Shown: positions 50,689 through 59,225, counted from the stretch's first letter. The stretch is DNA of 64,000 bases from RGIG3528 sp963649295 (GCA_963649295.1 CAVJHK010000003.1:1-64000); one strand, 5' to 3'. Made by a program: numbers and translations. Notes: generated by a model from the letters alone, not told the origin.

Positions 50689-52515
50689 TTATTCCTCCTT
50701 TCCTGACTTTTTGTCCGCATCGATGATTTCCGCCGCTTCTGCCTGCTGGATGTTGTATACCCTCGCAAAGCTTCCGTTTAATTTCATAAGTTCGTTAAAA
50801 GTACCGCGCTCCGTAATGCGTCCGTCTTTTAAATAAATTATCTCATCGCAGTTCACAACCGACGAAAATCTGTGTGCGGTAATAATAACCGTCTTTTCGG
50901 AAAAATTATCCTTTATGTTTTGCAAGAGCGCTCTTTCCGTATTAACGTCAAGCGCACTTGTGGAATCGTCAAGTATATAAATCGGCGCATTCTTTAAAAA
51001 TGCTCTCGCAATCGACACACGCTGCTTCTGTCCGCCCGAAATTCCGAGTCCGCGCTCTCCCACAACAGTCTTATATCTGTCCGCAAGCGCATCGATAAAC
51101 TTGTTTGCTTTGGCCTGTGTTGCGGCTTCCGTAACCATCCTTTTGTCGATATCGGGTCTTGAATATGCAATATTTGACTCAATCGTATTCGAAAACAGAA
51201 ATACATCCTGGAATACATAGGAATACATGTCACGAAGATTTTTGAGGCTGTAATCCTTTATGTCAAAATTGTCGATTATAATTTCTCCGGACGTAATGTC
51301 ACGTATTCTCACAAGAGTTTTTAACAGCACACTCTTTCCCGAGCCCGTTTCGCCGACGATTCCGAGTTTTTTGCCATAGGGGATGTCAAGATTTATGTCG
51401 CTCAAGATATCCTGTCCGTCAATATTCACGTAAACATCTTTCATCGTGATATGCGGTGTATCCGAGTGATACGGAGCTGTCTTTTGGTCCTTAACCTCGC
51501 TCTCCTTTTCCATATAATGCTTGAGCTCCAGTCCCGCAATCGTCTGCTGCTGCATATTGAATATATGGTTATTCAAATTTGTTATGTTGGTCATTATACG
51601 CAAAACATAAGTTGCGGACGTAAGGATATAACCGATTGAAAGGTTTCCCGAAATAGCAAGAAGCGCACCGATTACAATCGTGCTTATATAAGCCACCTGC
51701 TTAATCGTGTTGAATGTCAAATCAAATTTTGACGAAAGCCAGATCTGCTTAAGTCTTGACGCCTTAAAGCTTTGGTTGACATTTTCGAATTTCTGCTTTT
51801 CCAATTCCTCATTGGTAAACGACCTTACTATACGTACCGCCGCAACGTTTTCCTGTACCGTCAGGTTCATAAGTGCGCTTTGGTCACGGATTTCCTTAAA
51901 GTTAAGACGCGCCTGACGCTTAAATTCCAATACCGTATGCACAAGATACGGCATAAGAAGAAGCGGAACAATAAGAAATCTCACGTTAAGCGTCGTAATT
52001 AAAGTAAGCACCGTGCAAAACGTAAAAACGGAATCCATAAGATAAGGAATACGATGTGCAAAAAGTTCCTTAAACATTACCGTATCGCCGTTTAATATTT
52101 GCAAAAGCTCACCCGAGTTATAATTTGCGATCGTTTGCGAATCAAGCTCCATGAGCTTTTCAAATGTCGCATGTCTGAGCTCTGTTTCAAGATTCAAGCC
52201 GACTCTCTCCTGAATCAGATCCCGTATATAAATAAGAACGATCCTTGTGAGTATCAATATCGCATAAACAAAAGCGACATTAAAGAAAAGTTCCATCGAA
52301 TGAACTTCTCCGTGCGTACCGTCAAGAAGAAAATGAAACATTTTCCCGGATTTTTCCGTCACTTCCTCACTTCTGATACAATAATCGATGAGAATTCCCG
52401 TAAGCATGGGAAGAAGAAGCTCCGAAAGAACTCCGACGAGACTCATGATTTCCGCAATCGTTGCAAAAAACATGCTCTTTTTGAAATATTTAAATCCGAA
52501 TTTCAGGGTTTCCAT
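50689..52515 (-). CDS. ABC exporter half-transporter (first of a heterodimer)
   Basis: 608 residues with the same layout: membrane domain to about 330, ATPase after that. Walker A GETGSGKSV near 383, signature ISGGQKQRVSIARAF near 485, Walker B IYILDDSTSALDVNTE where the catalytic Glu is replaced by Asp-Ser, as is usual for the non-catalytic half of heterodimeric exporters. It starts the two-gene operon. Confidence 0.9.
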   Translation of the reverse strand: METLKFGFKYFKKSMFFATIAEIMSLVGVLSELLLPMLTGILIDYCIRSEEVTEKSGKMFHFLLDGTHGEVHSMELFFNVAFVYAILILTRIVLIYIRDLIQERVGLNLETELRHATFEKLMELDSQTIANYNSGELLQILNGDTVMFKELFAHRIPYLMDSVFTFCTVLTLITTLNVRFLIVPLLLMPYLVHTVLEFKRQARLNFKEIRDQSALMNLTVQENVAAVRIVRSFTNEELEKQKFENVNQSFKASRLKQIWLSSKFDLTFNTIKQVAYISTIVIGALLAISGNLSIGYILTSATYVLRIMTNITNLNNHIFNMQQQTIAGLELKHYMEKESEVKDQKTAPYHSDTPHITMKDVYVNIDGQDILSDINLDIPYGKKLGIVGETGSGKSVLLKTLVRIRDITSGEIIIDNFDIKDYSLKNLRDMYSYVFQDVFLFSNTIESNIAYSRPDIDKRMVTEAATQAKANKFIDALADRYKTVVGERGLGISGGQKQRVSIARAFLKNAPIYILDDSTSALDVNTERALLQNIKDNFSEKTVIITAHRFSSVVNCDEIIYLKDGRITERGTFNELMKLNGSFARVYNIQQAEAAEIIDADKKSGKEE

Positions 52516-52556
52516 GTTGTACTCTCCCGTTATTTAAAATAATTTTAAAGCAAATC

Positions 52557-52610
52557 TTTATTCAACAGCCGTGACAACCATGTTTTTATTCGATAACCGT
52601 GATAACCGAT
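52557..52610. repeat. 26-bp tandem copy of the nitroreductase C-terminus and stop
   Basis: Coding copy 52585-52610 and downstream copy 52557-52582, 28 bp apart and 19 of the first 23 bases identical. On the gene strand the copy would still read V-V-T-A-V-E-stop against V-I-T-V-I-E-stop. Confidence 0.88.
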
Positions 52611-53200
52611 TTTTTGTCTTTTTTCGGAACGCAGGTATTTCCGTCCGCGTCCAAAAAATATTTTGTGTCGCCCTCAAATTCAGTAATATACGACTTAAAT
52701 TTGGGATATCCGAAGGCGATTACGGAATGCAGTATCTTTTCTTCGGAAAGATCCAAAAGTTCCTTTATCGCTTTTCTGTCGATAGCTCCCATTATGCAGC
52801 TGCCCACGCCGTACATCCAGGCGCACGCGGTCATATTTCCGATTGCAAGTCCCGCGTCCGTATCGGATGCCGGTGCAATGCCCGTATCTTCAATAACCGC
52901 GATAAAAAAGTCGGGGATTTCATTTGCATTTGGAGTACCGAGTTCCTTCGGCAATGCTCCCGCATATTTTACAAGCAAATTTATTTTTTTGACATATTCG
53001 GAATTTTTAACCACAACAAATTTCATTGCCTGCCTGTTCATTCCACAGCTTGAAATCCTTCCCGCTTCCGCAATTTTGTCAATTATCTCATCTGCCACAT
53101 GACGCTGTAAAAATTTTCTGTATGTCCTTTTTGTTTCAAAAAAAGCTTTTATGTCTCCGTCACTTTTTATTTCATTAATTTTTATTTCGTCAAAGTCCAT
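52586..53200 (-). CDS. Nitroreductase-family flavoprotein
   Basis: 204 residues. FMN-binding nitroreductase fold: RTYRKFLQRHV near 26-36 at the N-terminus, ISSCGMNRQAMKFVVV near 50-65 and GVGSCIMGAIDRKAIKELL near 131. A typical size for small NAD(P)H-dependent nitroreductases that reduce quinones or nitro compounds. No partner gene. Downstream of the GH28 gene on the same strand. Confidence 0.88.
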   Translation of the reverse strand: MDFDEIKINEIKSDGDIKAFFETKRTYRKFLQRHVADEIIDKIAEAGRISSCGMNRQAMKFVVVKNSEYVKKINLLVKYAGALPKELGTPNANEIPDFFIAVIEDTGIAPASDTDAGLAIGNMTACAWMYGVGSCIMGAIDRKAIKELLDLSEEKILHSVIAFGYPKFKSYITEFEGDTKYFLDADGNTCVPKKDKKSVITVIE

Positions 53201-53267
53201 TTTTCCTCCTTAAAATTCCCTTTAAAATCGGCATAATCCCGCAAAAAGCCGTCATAAACAAAGTAGC

Positions 53268-54506
53268 TTAAAACAATTCCTGCGTAACATTGTCCCAATC
53301 AAGGTCGTCAACATTGTGAAGAACAATTCCGCATTTTGCCTTCATGTAAAAATTTTTGAGTACAACGTGCTTGATATGCTGCTCCGGAAGACCGCAAATA
53401 AAAATTCCGTTTCCGCCTACGGTTTCTGATGTAACATCCCTAAAAACAAGATTTCTGAAAAACGGCGTGCCACTTCCCGCTTCCTCGGGGCGATTGTAGT
53501 CGTTTACGTCAAGCCCGTAATAGTTGTCTATATAAAGTGCGCCTCTGAACCATTTGCAATCCTTAAAATAATTTTCGTTTGCATAATAATGCTTAATGCG
53601 CTCAAAGACGATGTCGGTAACTACAGCACCTCTTCCGCGCGGTGCCTTTACCGCCGCAAAGCTGAACGTGTCAAGGAATTCGCAGTCATGAACATATACG
53701 TTTCTGACTCCGCCCGACATTTCGCTTCCCATAACAACTCCCCAGCCGTATTTGAAGGTGTTATTGTATATTTCGATATTTTCGGAAGCAATGCCGACAC
53801 GCCTTCCTTCCGCATCGCGTCCCGACTTAATTGCAATGCAGTCGTCTCCGCTTGCGATAAGCGAGTTTCTCACAACGCAATTGTCGCATGAATCAAGGTC
53901 AAGCCCGTCATTATTGAAAACTTTTCCGTAAATATTTCCGTCTTCGTCAAAACGGGAATGAATTTCCATATTTTCGATAAGAACATTTTTGCAGTACAAA
54001 AGATGTAAGCACCACGCCGGCGAATGGCGCACCTTTACACCCGTAATCGTGACGCCGTCCGTATTTCTTATACAAATCGTGCGCCCGCGCTTAGGTCCGT
54101 TTTCGGTAAGCTCCTTTTCAAACAATACCGTGCCGCTTCCGTCTATCGTGCCTGTGCCGTTAATCGTTATATTCTTATGAATTACAGCGTGCGGGTTTGA
54201 TATTTCATTGTTTTCACAGTCACCCTTAACATTTATGAGGCTTGCAAAGCAGGGTTGAGTAAGTCCCTCATAGCCGTATTTAAAAACCTGATAATCAGCT
54301 GTATCCTCGCTTCCCTTTAAGCGCCCGTTTACGGTAAGCGTCATGTCTCCCTTTAAAAACAACGCTCCCGTTATAAATATTCCTTCCGGAATAAGCACCG
54401 TGTCACCGTTCATGCAAGCATCTATCACTTTTTGAATTGCGCGTGTGTTAAGTGTTTTTCCGTCGCCCACAGCTCCGTATTTTGTTACATCAAGTATATT
54501 TCCCAT
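53268..54506 (-). CDS. Cytoplasmic GH28 polygalacturonase (second)
   Basis: 412 residues and no signal peptide. Starts with VTKYGAVGDGKTLNT at 7-21; motifs NNDGLDLDSCDN, ASGDDCIAIKSGRD, MGSEMSGGV and a late KAPRGRG replacing the usual R-I-K. The set is a complete pair of catalytic Asp (DD) with D upstream, and GSE in place of the endo-type GH, like the enzyme at 6821-8362. Likely an intracellular exo-polygalacturonase or a related uronidase. Its own promoter lies 86 bp upstream. Confidence 0.88.
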   Translation of the reverse strand: MGNILDVTKYGAVGDGKTLNTRAIQKVIDACMNGDTVLIPEGIFITGALFLKGDMTLTVNGRLKGSEDTADYQVFKYGYEGLTQPCFASLINVKGDCENNEISNPHAVIHKNITINGTGTIDGSGTVLFEKELTENGPKRGRTICIRNTDGVTITGVKVRHSPAWCLHLLYCKNVLIENMEIHSRFDEDGNIYGKVFNNDGLDLDSCDNCVVRNSLIASGDDCIAIKSGRDAEGRRVGIASENIEIYNNTFKYGWGVVMGSEMSGGVRNVYVHDCEFLDTFSFAAVKAPRGRGAVVTDIVFERIKHYYANENYFKDCKWFRGALYIDNYYGLDVNDYNRPEEAGSGTPFFRNLVFRDVTSETVGGNGIFICGLPEQHIKHVVLKNFYMKAKCGIVLHNVDDLDWDNVTQELF

Positions 54507-54530
54507 ATTTACAAATTCGCTCCTTTTTTA

Positions 54531-54564
54531 ATGGATATTCCGCTCTTTTTTTATGGATATTCCG
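54531..54564. repeat. Direct 12-bp repeats 22 bp apart in the GH28 leader
   Basis: ATGGATATTCCG at 54531-54542 and 54553-54564, with a weaker third match ending at 54583. The 22-bp unit also carries the A-rich run that holds the ribosome site. They lie between the start site and the start codon. Confidence 0.7.
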
Positions 54565-54591
54565 TAATAAAAAAGATGTTCCGTAAACTCA

Positions 54592-54620
54592 TTTATAGCA
54601 CACCGCAGGTTTACTGTCAC
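54592..54620 (-). promoter_or_regulatory. Promoter of the second GH28 gene
   Basis: GTGACA (54620-54615), 17 bp, TATAAA (54597-54592) on the minus strand; expected start near 54585. Confidence 0.6.
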
Positions 54621-54665
54621 TAAATTAAAAATTATTTTTGATAATCATCTTATTATTCTTTTTGC

Positions 54666-54695
54666 AAAAAAAGAGAGCAATATAAATTTGCTCTC
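54666..54695 (-). terminator. Terminator of the MqsR/MqsA-like operon
   Basis: Eight-pair stem GAGAGCAA/TTGCTCTC with a seven-base loop and seven T on the minus strand, about 75 bp past the antitoxin stop. Confidence 0.85.
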
Positions 54696-54769
54696 CCGTA
54701 TGCGTTAATGTCGGCATGACAAAAGGACCATATATCTTTACATAATCCTCACATCAATTATTTTTTAAT

Positions 54770-55798
54770 TCAGATTTGTAAGCTTTCGGCATATTTAAAC
54801 TGAATAATATCTCTTGGTGCAGTTTTAACATATGCCTGCTCTTTATGCATAAAGTTTATTATTTCATTCTTAGTCATTTTCCCAAGCTTTTCTATTACCA
54901 TATCCAAAATCCTTTTCTCCTCATCTGATAATTCAGAAAAAGTTTGTCTCCCGCTCAAAGAAAAATGATAAGCATTTGTCTCACCCATATCAACCTCTTC
55001 ACAGGGAACATCCTTTAGATCAATTATGGAATTATGCCCCACCGGAACAGCTCCCATCGGAAGTGCTTGATATACCAGGCCCGTAATTGCAAATCCTCTT
55101 TTTTTATAAGATAAGGCATCTGCATACCACATAAGCTTCATCAATTTTACCTTATAAAGACTTGTCACCTTATTTGATAATGCAAAATATCTGATTACCT
55201 CAACAACTTTATCCAATGACAGCTCAGTATTGCCATGAAACATTTGATTTCCGCGAAACCTTGCGTAGCTCGCTTCAATTGCTTTTCTGAGATAGGCATC
55301 TTGGTCTTCCTCATATAAAGAAGTTGCTGCCGCCAAATATTTTTGATAGGACTCTGACGACAGATTTGCTTTCGCTCCATATAAGAGAGACAAAAACCAC
55401 TCAGGATCCTTATCTATTTTCTTAAGAATAGTATCATGCGCCCTATCCTGCACCTGGTGACTTTCGTATCTTGTAATCGTTTTACCGCCCCAACCCAACA
55501 ATAAGCACAAATCGCTTTGACTTATACCATACTTTGCCCGAATTCCTCCTATTTGCGCGGAAGTCAAAAGTCCTTCCTTTTTTCTGTATGCATCCTTTAA
55601 TCTAATGTCATTGACCTGCATCTGCTGCTCATCCATATAGAGTTCGTCTGCCAAATCACAAAATAAATACGATGCCTCATAATCAATTATGCTATTCTTA
55701 AATTCAGCCTGCTCCATAACAAGAACGGTTTTCACTTCATGCTCTTCCATACAGCATGAGCAAATTCTCTTTTCACTTTTAATGACCTTCATGTTCAT
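54770..55798 (-). CDS. Antitoxin with MqsA-like N-terminus and SocA/Panacea C-terminus
   Basis: 342 residues. The N-terminal zinc-like part (CSCC near 13-16; the partner CxxC of MqsA is reduced to FCDLA near 48) is followed by an XRE-type helix-turn-helix at about 78-135, matching the MqsA pattern Y-x-I-S-Q...LGWGGKTITRYE and a final L-x3-D-x-D-P-E. A SocA/Panacea-like domain (DUF4065 type) fills about 190-330, with LYKLM-like KVKLMKLMWYADALSYKK near 217, a typical block. Panacea domains neutralise many toxins. The ATG overlaps the stop of the toxin frame by four bases. Confidence 0.8.
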   Translation of the reverse strand: MNMKVIKSEKRICSCCMEEHEVKTVLVMEQAEFKNSIIDYEASYLFCDLADELYMDEQQMQVNDIRLKDAYRKKEGLLTSAQIGGIRAKYGISQSDLCLLLGWGGKTITRYESHQVQDRAHDTILKKIDKDPEWFLSLLYGAKANLSSESYQKYLAAATSLYEEDQDAYLRKAIEASYARFRGNQMFHGNTELSLDKVVEVIRYFALSNKVTSLYKVKLMKLMWYADALSYKKRGFAITGLVYQALPMGAVPVGHNSIIDLKDVPCEEVDMGETNAYHFSLSGRQTFSELSDEEKRILDMVIEKLGKMTKNEIINFMHKEQAYVKTAPRDIIQFKYAESLQI

Positions 55799-56249
55799 GA
55801 AAAAGCCTCCTGTTTCTTCTTATAAGGGAACATTTCCGGGGTAAATGATTTTTCTGCAAAATGAAACGACATTACAAAAGTAGTTGCATTTCCATAAAAT
55901 CCCAATAGTTCAACTCTTATCTTAATATATACATCTTCTGTCCCGTTATAGACCTTTCCAAATTCACGCATCTCGCTTCTTTTAGGAAATCTGATATCCT
56001 TTACTGTCTGCATATAGTCTTCTGCGGATAGCATTAATAATTCTCTTTTTAATGCATCTGTGGGATTTTCATCAGGGAATAGCATATTTACGGTATATTG
56101 ATTTGTATATTTTTTTCACGTTTTTCGTCAACAACACGCTTAGCCTGAAAATTTATTTGCGCACCATTATTTAATGCAAATTTCAAATCTTGGATATATG
56201 CTTTTACTTCTGATTCACTTTCAATTCGAGTTTTTGTTTCTTCAATCAT
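55795..56249 (-). pseudogene. MqsR-like toxin gene split by a one-base frame change at an A7 run
   Basis: Frame one runs from the ATG at 56249 (GAGGGG upstream) to a stop at 56088 (53 residues). A second frame continues to 55795 with no start of its own except an internal ATG at 56085. The two join at the run of seven A at 56110-56116: a -1 shift gives one 151-residue protein. The second part, near VYIKIRV and FVMSFHFAEK, resembles the end of MqsR. Either the toxin is dead, the run was misread in assembly, or slippage at A7 is used. The 96-codon downstream frame alone is not a likely protein. Confidence 0.7.
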
Positions 56250-56264
56250 CCCATCCCCTCTAAA

Positions 56265-56312
56265 GTATCAATTGATACCAATCATTATGCATCCATAATT
56301 CGGTTTTGTCAA
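56265..56312 (-). promoter_or_regulatory. Promoter and operator of the MqsR/MqsA-like pair
   Basis: TTGACA (56312-56307), 17 bp, CATAAT (56289-56284) and a perfect 14-bp palindrome GTATCAATTGATAC at 56265-56278 over the start site. A textbook autoregulated toxin-antitoxin control region. Confidence 0.85.
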
Positions 56313-56367
56313 CCCATGCTTAACTCCTATATTTCAGGATGTAACACATCAAATCATTCTTTTCCCG

Positions 56368-56760
56368 TTAATTCAGCCAATCCCGTTCAATTGTCCGCTC
56401 CAGTTCAACAAACATATCATAATATTTTTCTTTTGTACGGCTAATGATATCCATTGCAATTGCCGCATTATATGCATGCGTCACGTTGTTTTTTGACACA
56501 AGTGCGTCAAGCCATGCCTCTTCATCTCCGATCATTCCCGCCTTATATGCAGTTTTCAAAATTGCTCTCGGTGAACCTGTGGCGTTGTCGGTATAACCGG
56601 CATTCTCAAGTATTTCCTTCATAGCCTTCCACGCCTGCTCAAAACATATTTCATATAATCCGACAATACCTGCTGTTTCCACATTTTTATATGGTTCCTC
56701 ATAAGAAAAAATATCTTTCAAATTGACCAATGCCGCCTTAAAGTTTTCAAATTTTTTCAT
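56368..56760 (-). CDS. HEPN-family protein (HI0074-type)
   Basis: 130 residues from the ATG at 56760 (AAGGA upstream), far shorter than the 209-codon frame that reads back through the next gene. Opens with FENFKAALVNLKD, the common HI0074 start, then all-helical. The usual HEPN R-x4-H reads K-N-N-V-T-H near 97 (Lys in place of Arg), so ribonuclease activity is doubtful. Overlaps the nucleotidyltransferase gene by 14 bases. In HEPN/MNT toxin-antitoxins the nucleotidyltransferase inactivates the HEPN toxin. Confidence 0.82.
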   Translation of the reverse strand: MKKFENFKAALVNLKDIFSYEEPYKNVETAGIVGLYEICFEQAWKAMKEILENAGYTDNATGSPRAILKTAYKAGMIGDEEAWLDALVSKNNVTHAYNAAIAMDIISRTKEKYYDMFVELERTIERDWLN

Positions 56761-57058
56761 ACAATAACATTCCTTCACGTTCAATCGAAGCCAATAATTC
56801 ATCAGTAACAGTTTTATCAGTATCCACAACATCAAATTCAAGGAGAGTCGACGTTGTATCATTAATATCAAGTATAAATTTGCTGCTCTCTCCCCCGCAA
56901 AAAGCCAGATCGATATCGCTGCGTTCTTTAAAATCACCTCTCGCCCTCGATCCGAAAAGAATAACCTTTTCAACGCTGCAGCTCTTTGCGATTTCAATAA
57001 TTTCCTGTATTACATTATTTTTTATTCCGGTTTTCCGGGAGATCCAATCTATATCCAT
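56747..57058 (-). CDS. MNT-type nucleotidyltransferase
   Basis: 103 residues of the minimal nucleotidyltransferase fold. The active-site block GSRARGDFKERSDIDLAF near 35-52 has the GS, RG and the two catalytic Asp (S-D-I-D), with a third acidic position in LEFDVVD near 73. Intact. AAAAGGTG precedes the ATG. Antitoxin partner of the HEPN gene downstream. Confidence 0.88.
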   Translation of the reverse strand: MDIDWISRKTGIKNNVIQEIIEIAKSCSVEKVILFGSRARGDFKERSDIDLAFCGGESSKFILDINDTTSTLLEFDVVDTDKTVTDELLASIEREGMLLYEKI

Positions 57059-57428
57059 AAAAACACCTTTTTAAATTTCCTTTAAACAATAGCATTACAA
57101 ATCCCGCAATCAATTATCAAGCCTATTCGCAGCTCTTTTACGGTCGATTATTTCATAATCTGCGATAAGCTTCATTATACACTATCTTTTTTAATTAGTC
57201 ATTTACATTCATCTCAAAAATATTACAGAGCGACGATTTACAATTTCCGATTTTCATTTATAAAAAAATTATAAATTGTTAGCACTCTCTATTGACGAGT
57301 GCTAACAATCGTGATATAACGTGTTCAGAACAAAGGAAGAGAGAAAAAAAAGAAAAACTTCTCTCACATAATGTTCCGATACCAATAACAAAAATTAAAA
57401 ACCTGTATAACGAAAGGAAGGATGACTT
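57059..57428. other. 370-bp divergent control region
   Basis: Between the MNT gene (minus) and hsp20 (plus). Holds a TATAAT for MNT on the minus strand near 57178 with a weak -35, and the CIRCE element with embedded promoter. The 5' leader of hsp20 is about 100 bases. A frame at 57292-57561 overlaps the hsp20 start and is not a real gene. Confidence 0.7.
57279..57320 (+). promoter_or_regulatory. CIRCE operator with embedded promoter
   Basis: Perfect CIRCE TTAGCACTC-N9-GAGTGCTAA at 57279-57305, the HrcA operator. The -35 TTGACG (57292-57297) lies inside it; 17 bp later the extended -10 is TGATATAAC (-10 hexamer 57315-57320). HrcA repression is expected. Confidence 0.95.
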
Positions 57429-57908
57429 ATGTTGGCACCTATTTTATTCAATGATACTTTTGATTTTCTTGATCCCTTTTGCAATGACTTATTCGGATTT
57501 GACGAAAGCTCTCTTAAGAACGCCGAAAAGAAGCTTTACGGTCACAGAGCAAAAAATGTAATGAACACCGATATCAAGGAGCACGACGAGGGTTATGAGC
57601 TTATGGTTGATTTGCCCGGCTTCACAAAGAATGAGGTTTCGGTTGATTTGGAAAACGGTTACCTTGTAATTACCGCTCAGAAATCGCTTGATTCCGATTC
57701 CGAAAAGAATAAGAATGAGCATAAGAACGAAAAGTACTTAAGACGTGAAAGATATTCGGGTTCGGCAAGCCGCAGCTTCTACATCGGAGAAGACATTACT
57801 CACAACGATGTTAAGGCAAAGTTTGAGCACGGAATTCTTACAATAGATATTCCGAAAAAAGATCCCGCAGTGATTAATCAAAAGAAAGCAATTCAGATTG
57901 AAGGCTAA
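57429..57908 (+). CDS. hsp20: Small heat-shock protein Hsp20
   Basis: 159-residue alpha-crystallin-type holdase that keeps unfolding proteins from clumping. The N-terminal arm has LFNDTFDFLDPF; the alpha-crystallin domain (about 45-150) has the conserved MVDLPGFTKNEV, and the end of the domain reads FEHGILTIDIPKK, including the G-x-L motif. AAGGAAGG precedes the ATG. CIRCE control upstream and a clean terminator downstream make it a one-gene transcript. Confidence 0.95.
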   Translation: MLAPILFNDTFDFLDPFCNDLFGFDESSLKNAEKKLYGHRAKNVMNTDIKEHDEGYELMVDLPGFTKNEVSVDLENGYLVITAQKSLDSDSEKNKNEHKNEKYLRRERYSGSASRSFYIGEDITHNDVKAKFEHGILTIDIPKKDPAVINQKKAIQIEG

Positions 57909-57946
57909 ACAAAAAGCCTTTTGAATTAACTAATTCCAACGACCAA

Positions 57947-57985
57947 ACGCCCTTCGGCCTCTTATTTACCGAAGGGCGTGTTTTT
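57947..57985 (+). terminator. Terminator of hsp20
   Basis: Perfect 11-pair stem ACGCCCTTCGG/CCGAAGGGCGT with an 11-base loop and five T. Confidence 0.93.
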
Positions 57986-58091
57986 ATTCTCCTTTGCATC
58001 GATTTTTCTTGAAAAAAATCAAAAATAAGATATCATAAATATCGGCAAAACAATCTATTTTTTCTCAATTTACCGCATATGGGAGGTATAT

Positions 58092-59225
58092 ATGGAATAC
58101 AGACAGCTCGGACACTTAAAAGAAAAATCTTCTCTCTTCGGTCTCGGATGCATGCGCTTTAACGGTAAGGGCACCGGGGATTCGGTCGTCGACGAAGAAA
58201 AAGCAATTTCCCTGATTCGCCGTGCAATAGACGGCGGCGTAACCTACCTTGACACCGCCTACGTTTATCTTGACAAGACCTCCGAATCGATACTCGGAAA
58301 AGCTCTTCGTGACGGCTATCGCGAAAAAGTAACGATTGCGACAAAAATGCCTCTTTGGTGCATAAAAAGCCATGATGACATGCTTCCGCTCCTTGAGTCG
58401 GAGCTTAATAAGCTTCAAACCGACCATATCGATTTTTATCTGATGCACGGAATAGACAAGGCAGGATGGCTTAAATTCAAAGAGCTTAAGGGTGACGAAT
58501 TTTTTACGGAAATGAAGCGTATAGGCAAAATCCGTTACAAATGCTTTTCGTTCCACGGCTCATATGAGGATTTTGAATATATAATAAACGACTACGACTG
58601 GGATATGGTCCAGATTCAATACAACTTTATGGACATCGATAACCAGGCGGGAACTCGTGGCTTAAAGCTTGCCGGAAAGCTCGGAATTCCGGTTGTTATT
58701 ATGGAAGGCCTGCTTGGCGGAAAGCTTGCAAACGCACCCGCCAACGTCCAAAAGCTCTATGACGAATTCCCCGTCAAGAGAAGCGCCGTTGACTGGGCAT
58801 TCAGATGGCTCGGAAACAATCCCGAAATTCTTACGATCCTGTCCGGATGCAACGAGCCCGAACAGATTGACGAAAATTTGAGAATTTTTGATGATTTAAA
58901 ACCGAATTCCATGACAGATGCGGAACTCGCTCTTATGGACAATGTACGCGCAGCTTACATCGCACGCACAAAAATCGGATGTACGGGATGCGCTTATTGC
59001 ATGCCCTGCCCTGCGGGCGTCGACATTCCGAGGGTTTTCCGAGCATGGAACGCTTCTTCTCTTTACAATGTCAAAAATTCCGACAATTGGGATTTGCTTG
59101 AAATAAAGCGCAAAAACCAAACTCCCGTAAATTGCCGTGAATGCGGCAAGTGTATGCGTGCGTGCCCGCAAAAGCTTGATATTGTTACAAAGCTCAAGGA
59201 AGCGTGGGAAGAATTGAAGGATTGA
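58092..59225 (+). CDS. Aldo/keto reductase with C-terminal [4Fe-4S] domain
   Basis: 377 residues. TIM-barrel aldo/keto reductase: LGCMRFNG near 19, YLDTAYVYL near 53-61 with the catalytic Asp and Tyr, Lys near 83 (ATKMPLW) and LMHGID near 118. The late part has CTGCAYCMPCPAGVDIPR near 301 and CRECGKCMRACPQ near 345, each four-Cys, so the enzyme probably takes electrons by iron-sulfur clusters. Common in anaerobic Clostridia. GGGAGG precedes the ATG. Confidence 0.92.
   Translation: MEYRQLGHLKEKSSLFGLGCMRFNGKGTGDSVVDEEKAISLIRRAIDGGVTYLDTAYVYLDKTSESILGKALRDGYREKVTIATKMPLWCIKSHDDMLPLLESELNKLQTDHIDFYLMHGIDKAGWLKFKELKGDEFFTEMKRIGKIRYKCFSFHGSYEDFEYIINDYDWDMVQIQYNFMDIDNQAGTRGLKLAGKLGIPVVIMEGLLGGKLANAPANVQKLYDEFPVKRSAVDWAFRWLGNNPEILTILSGCNEPEQIDENLRIFDDLKPNSMTDAELALMDNVRAAYIARTKIGCTGCAYCMPCPAGVDIPRVFRAWNASSLYNVKNSDNWDLLEIKRKNQTPVNCRECGKCMRACPQKLDIVTKLKEAWEELKD

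Noticed and set aside
55795..56085. Complete 96-residue toxin starting at 56085
   Set aside because: Its ATG has no ribosome site, and similarity-like sequence continues upstream in the same frame to the A7 run, so it is the second part of a split gene.
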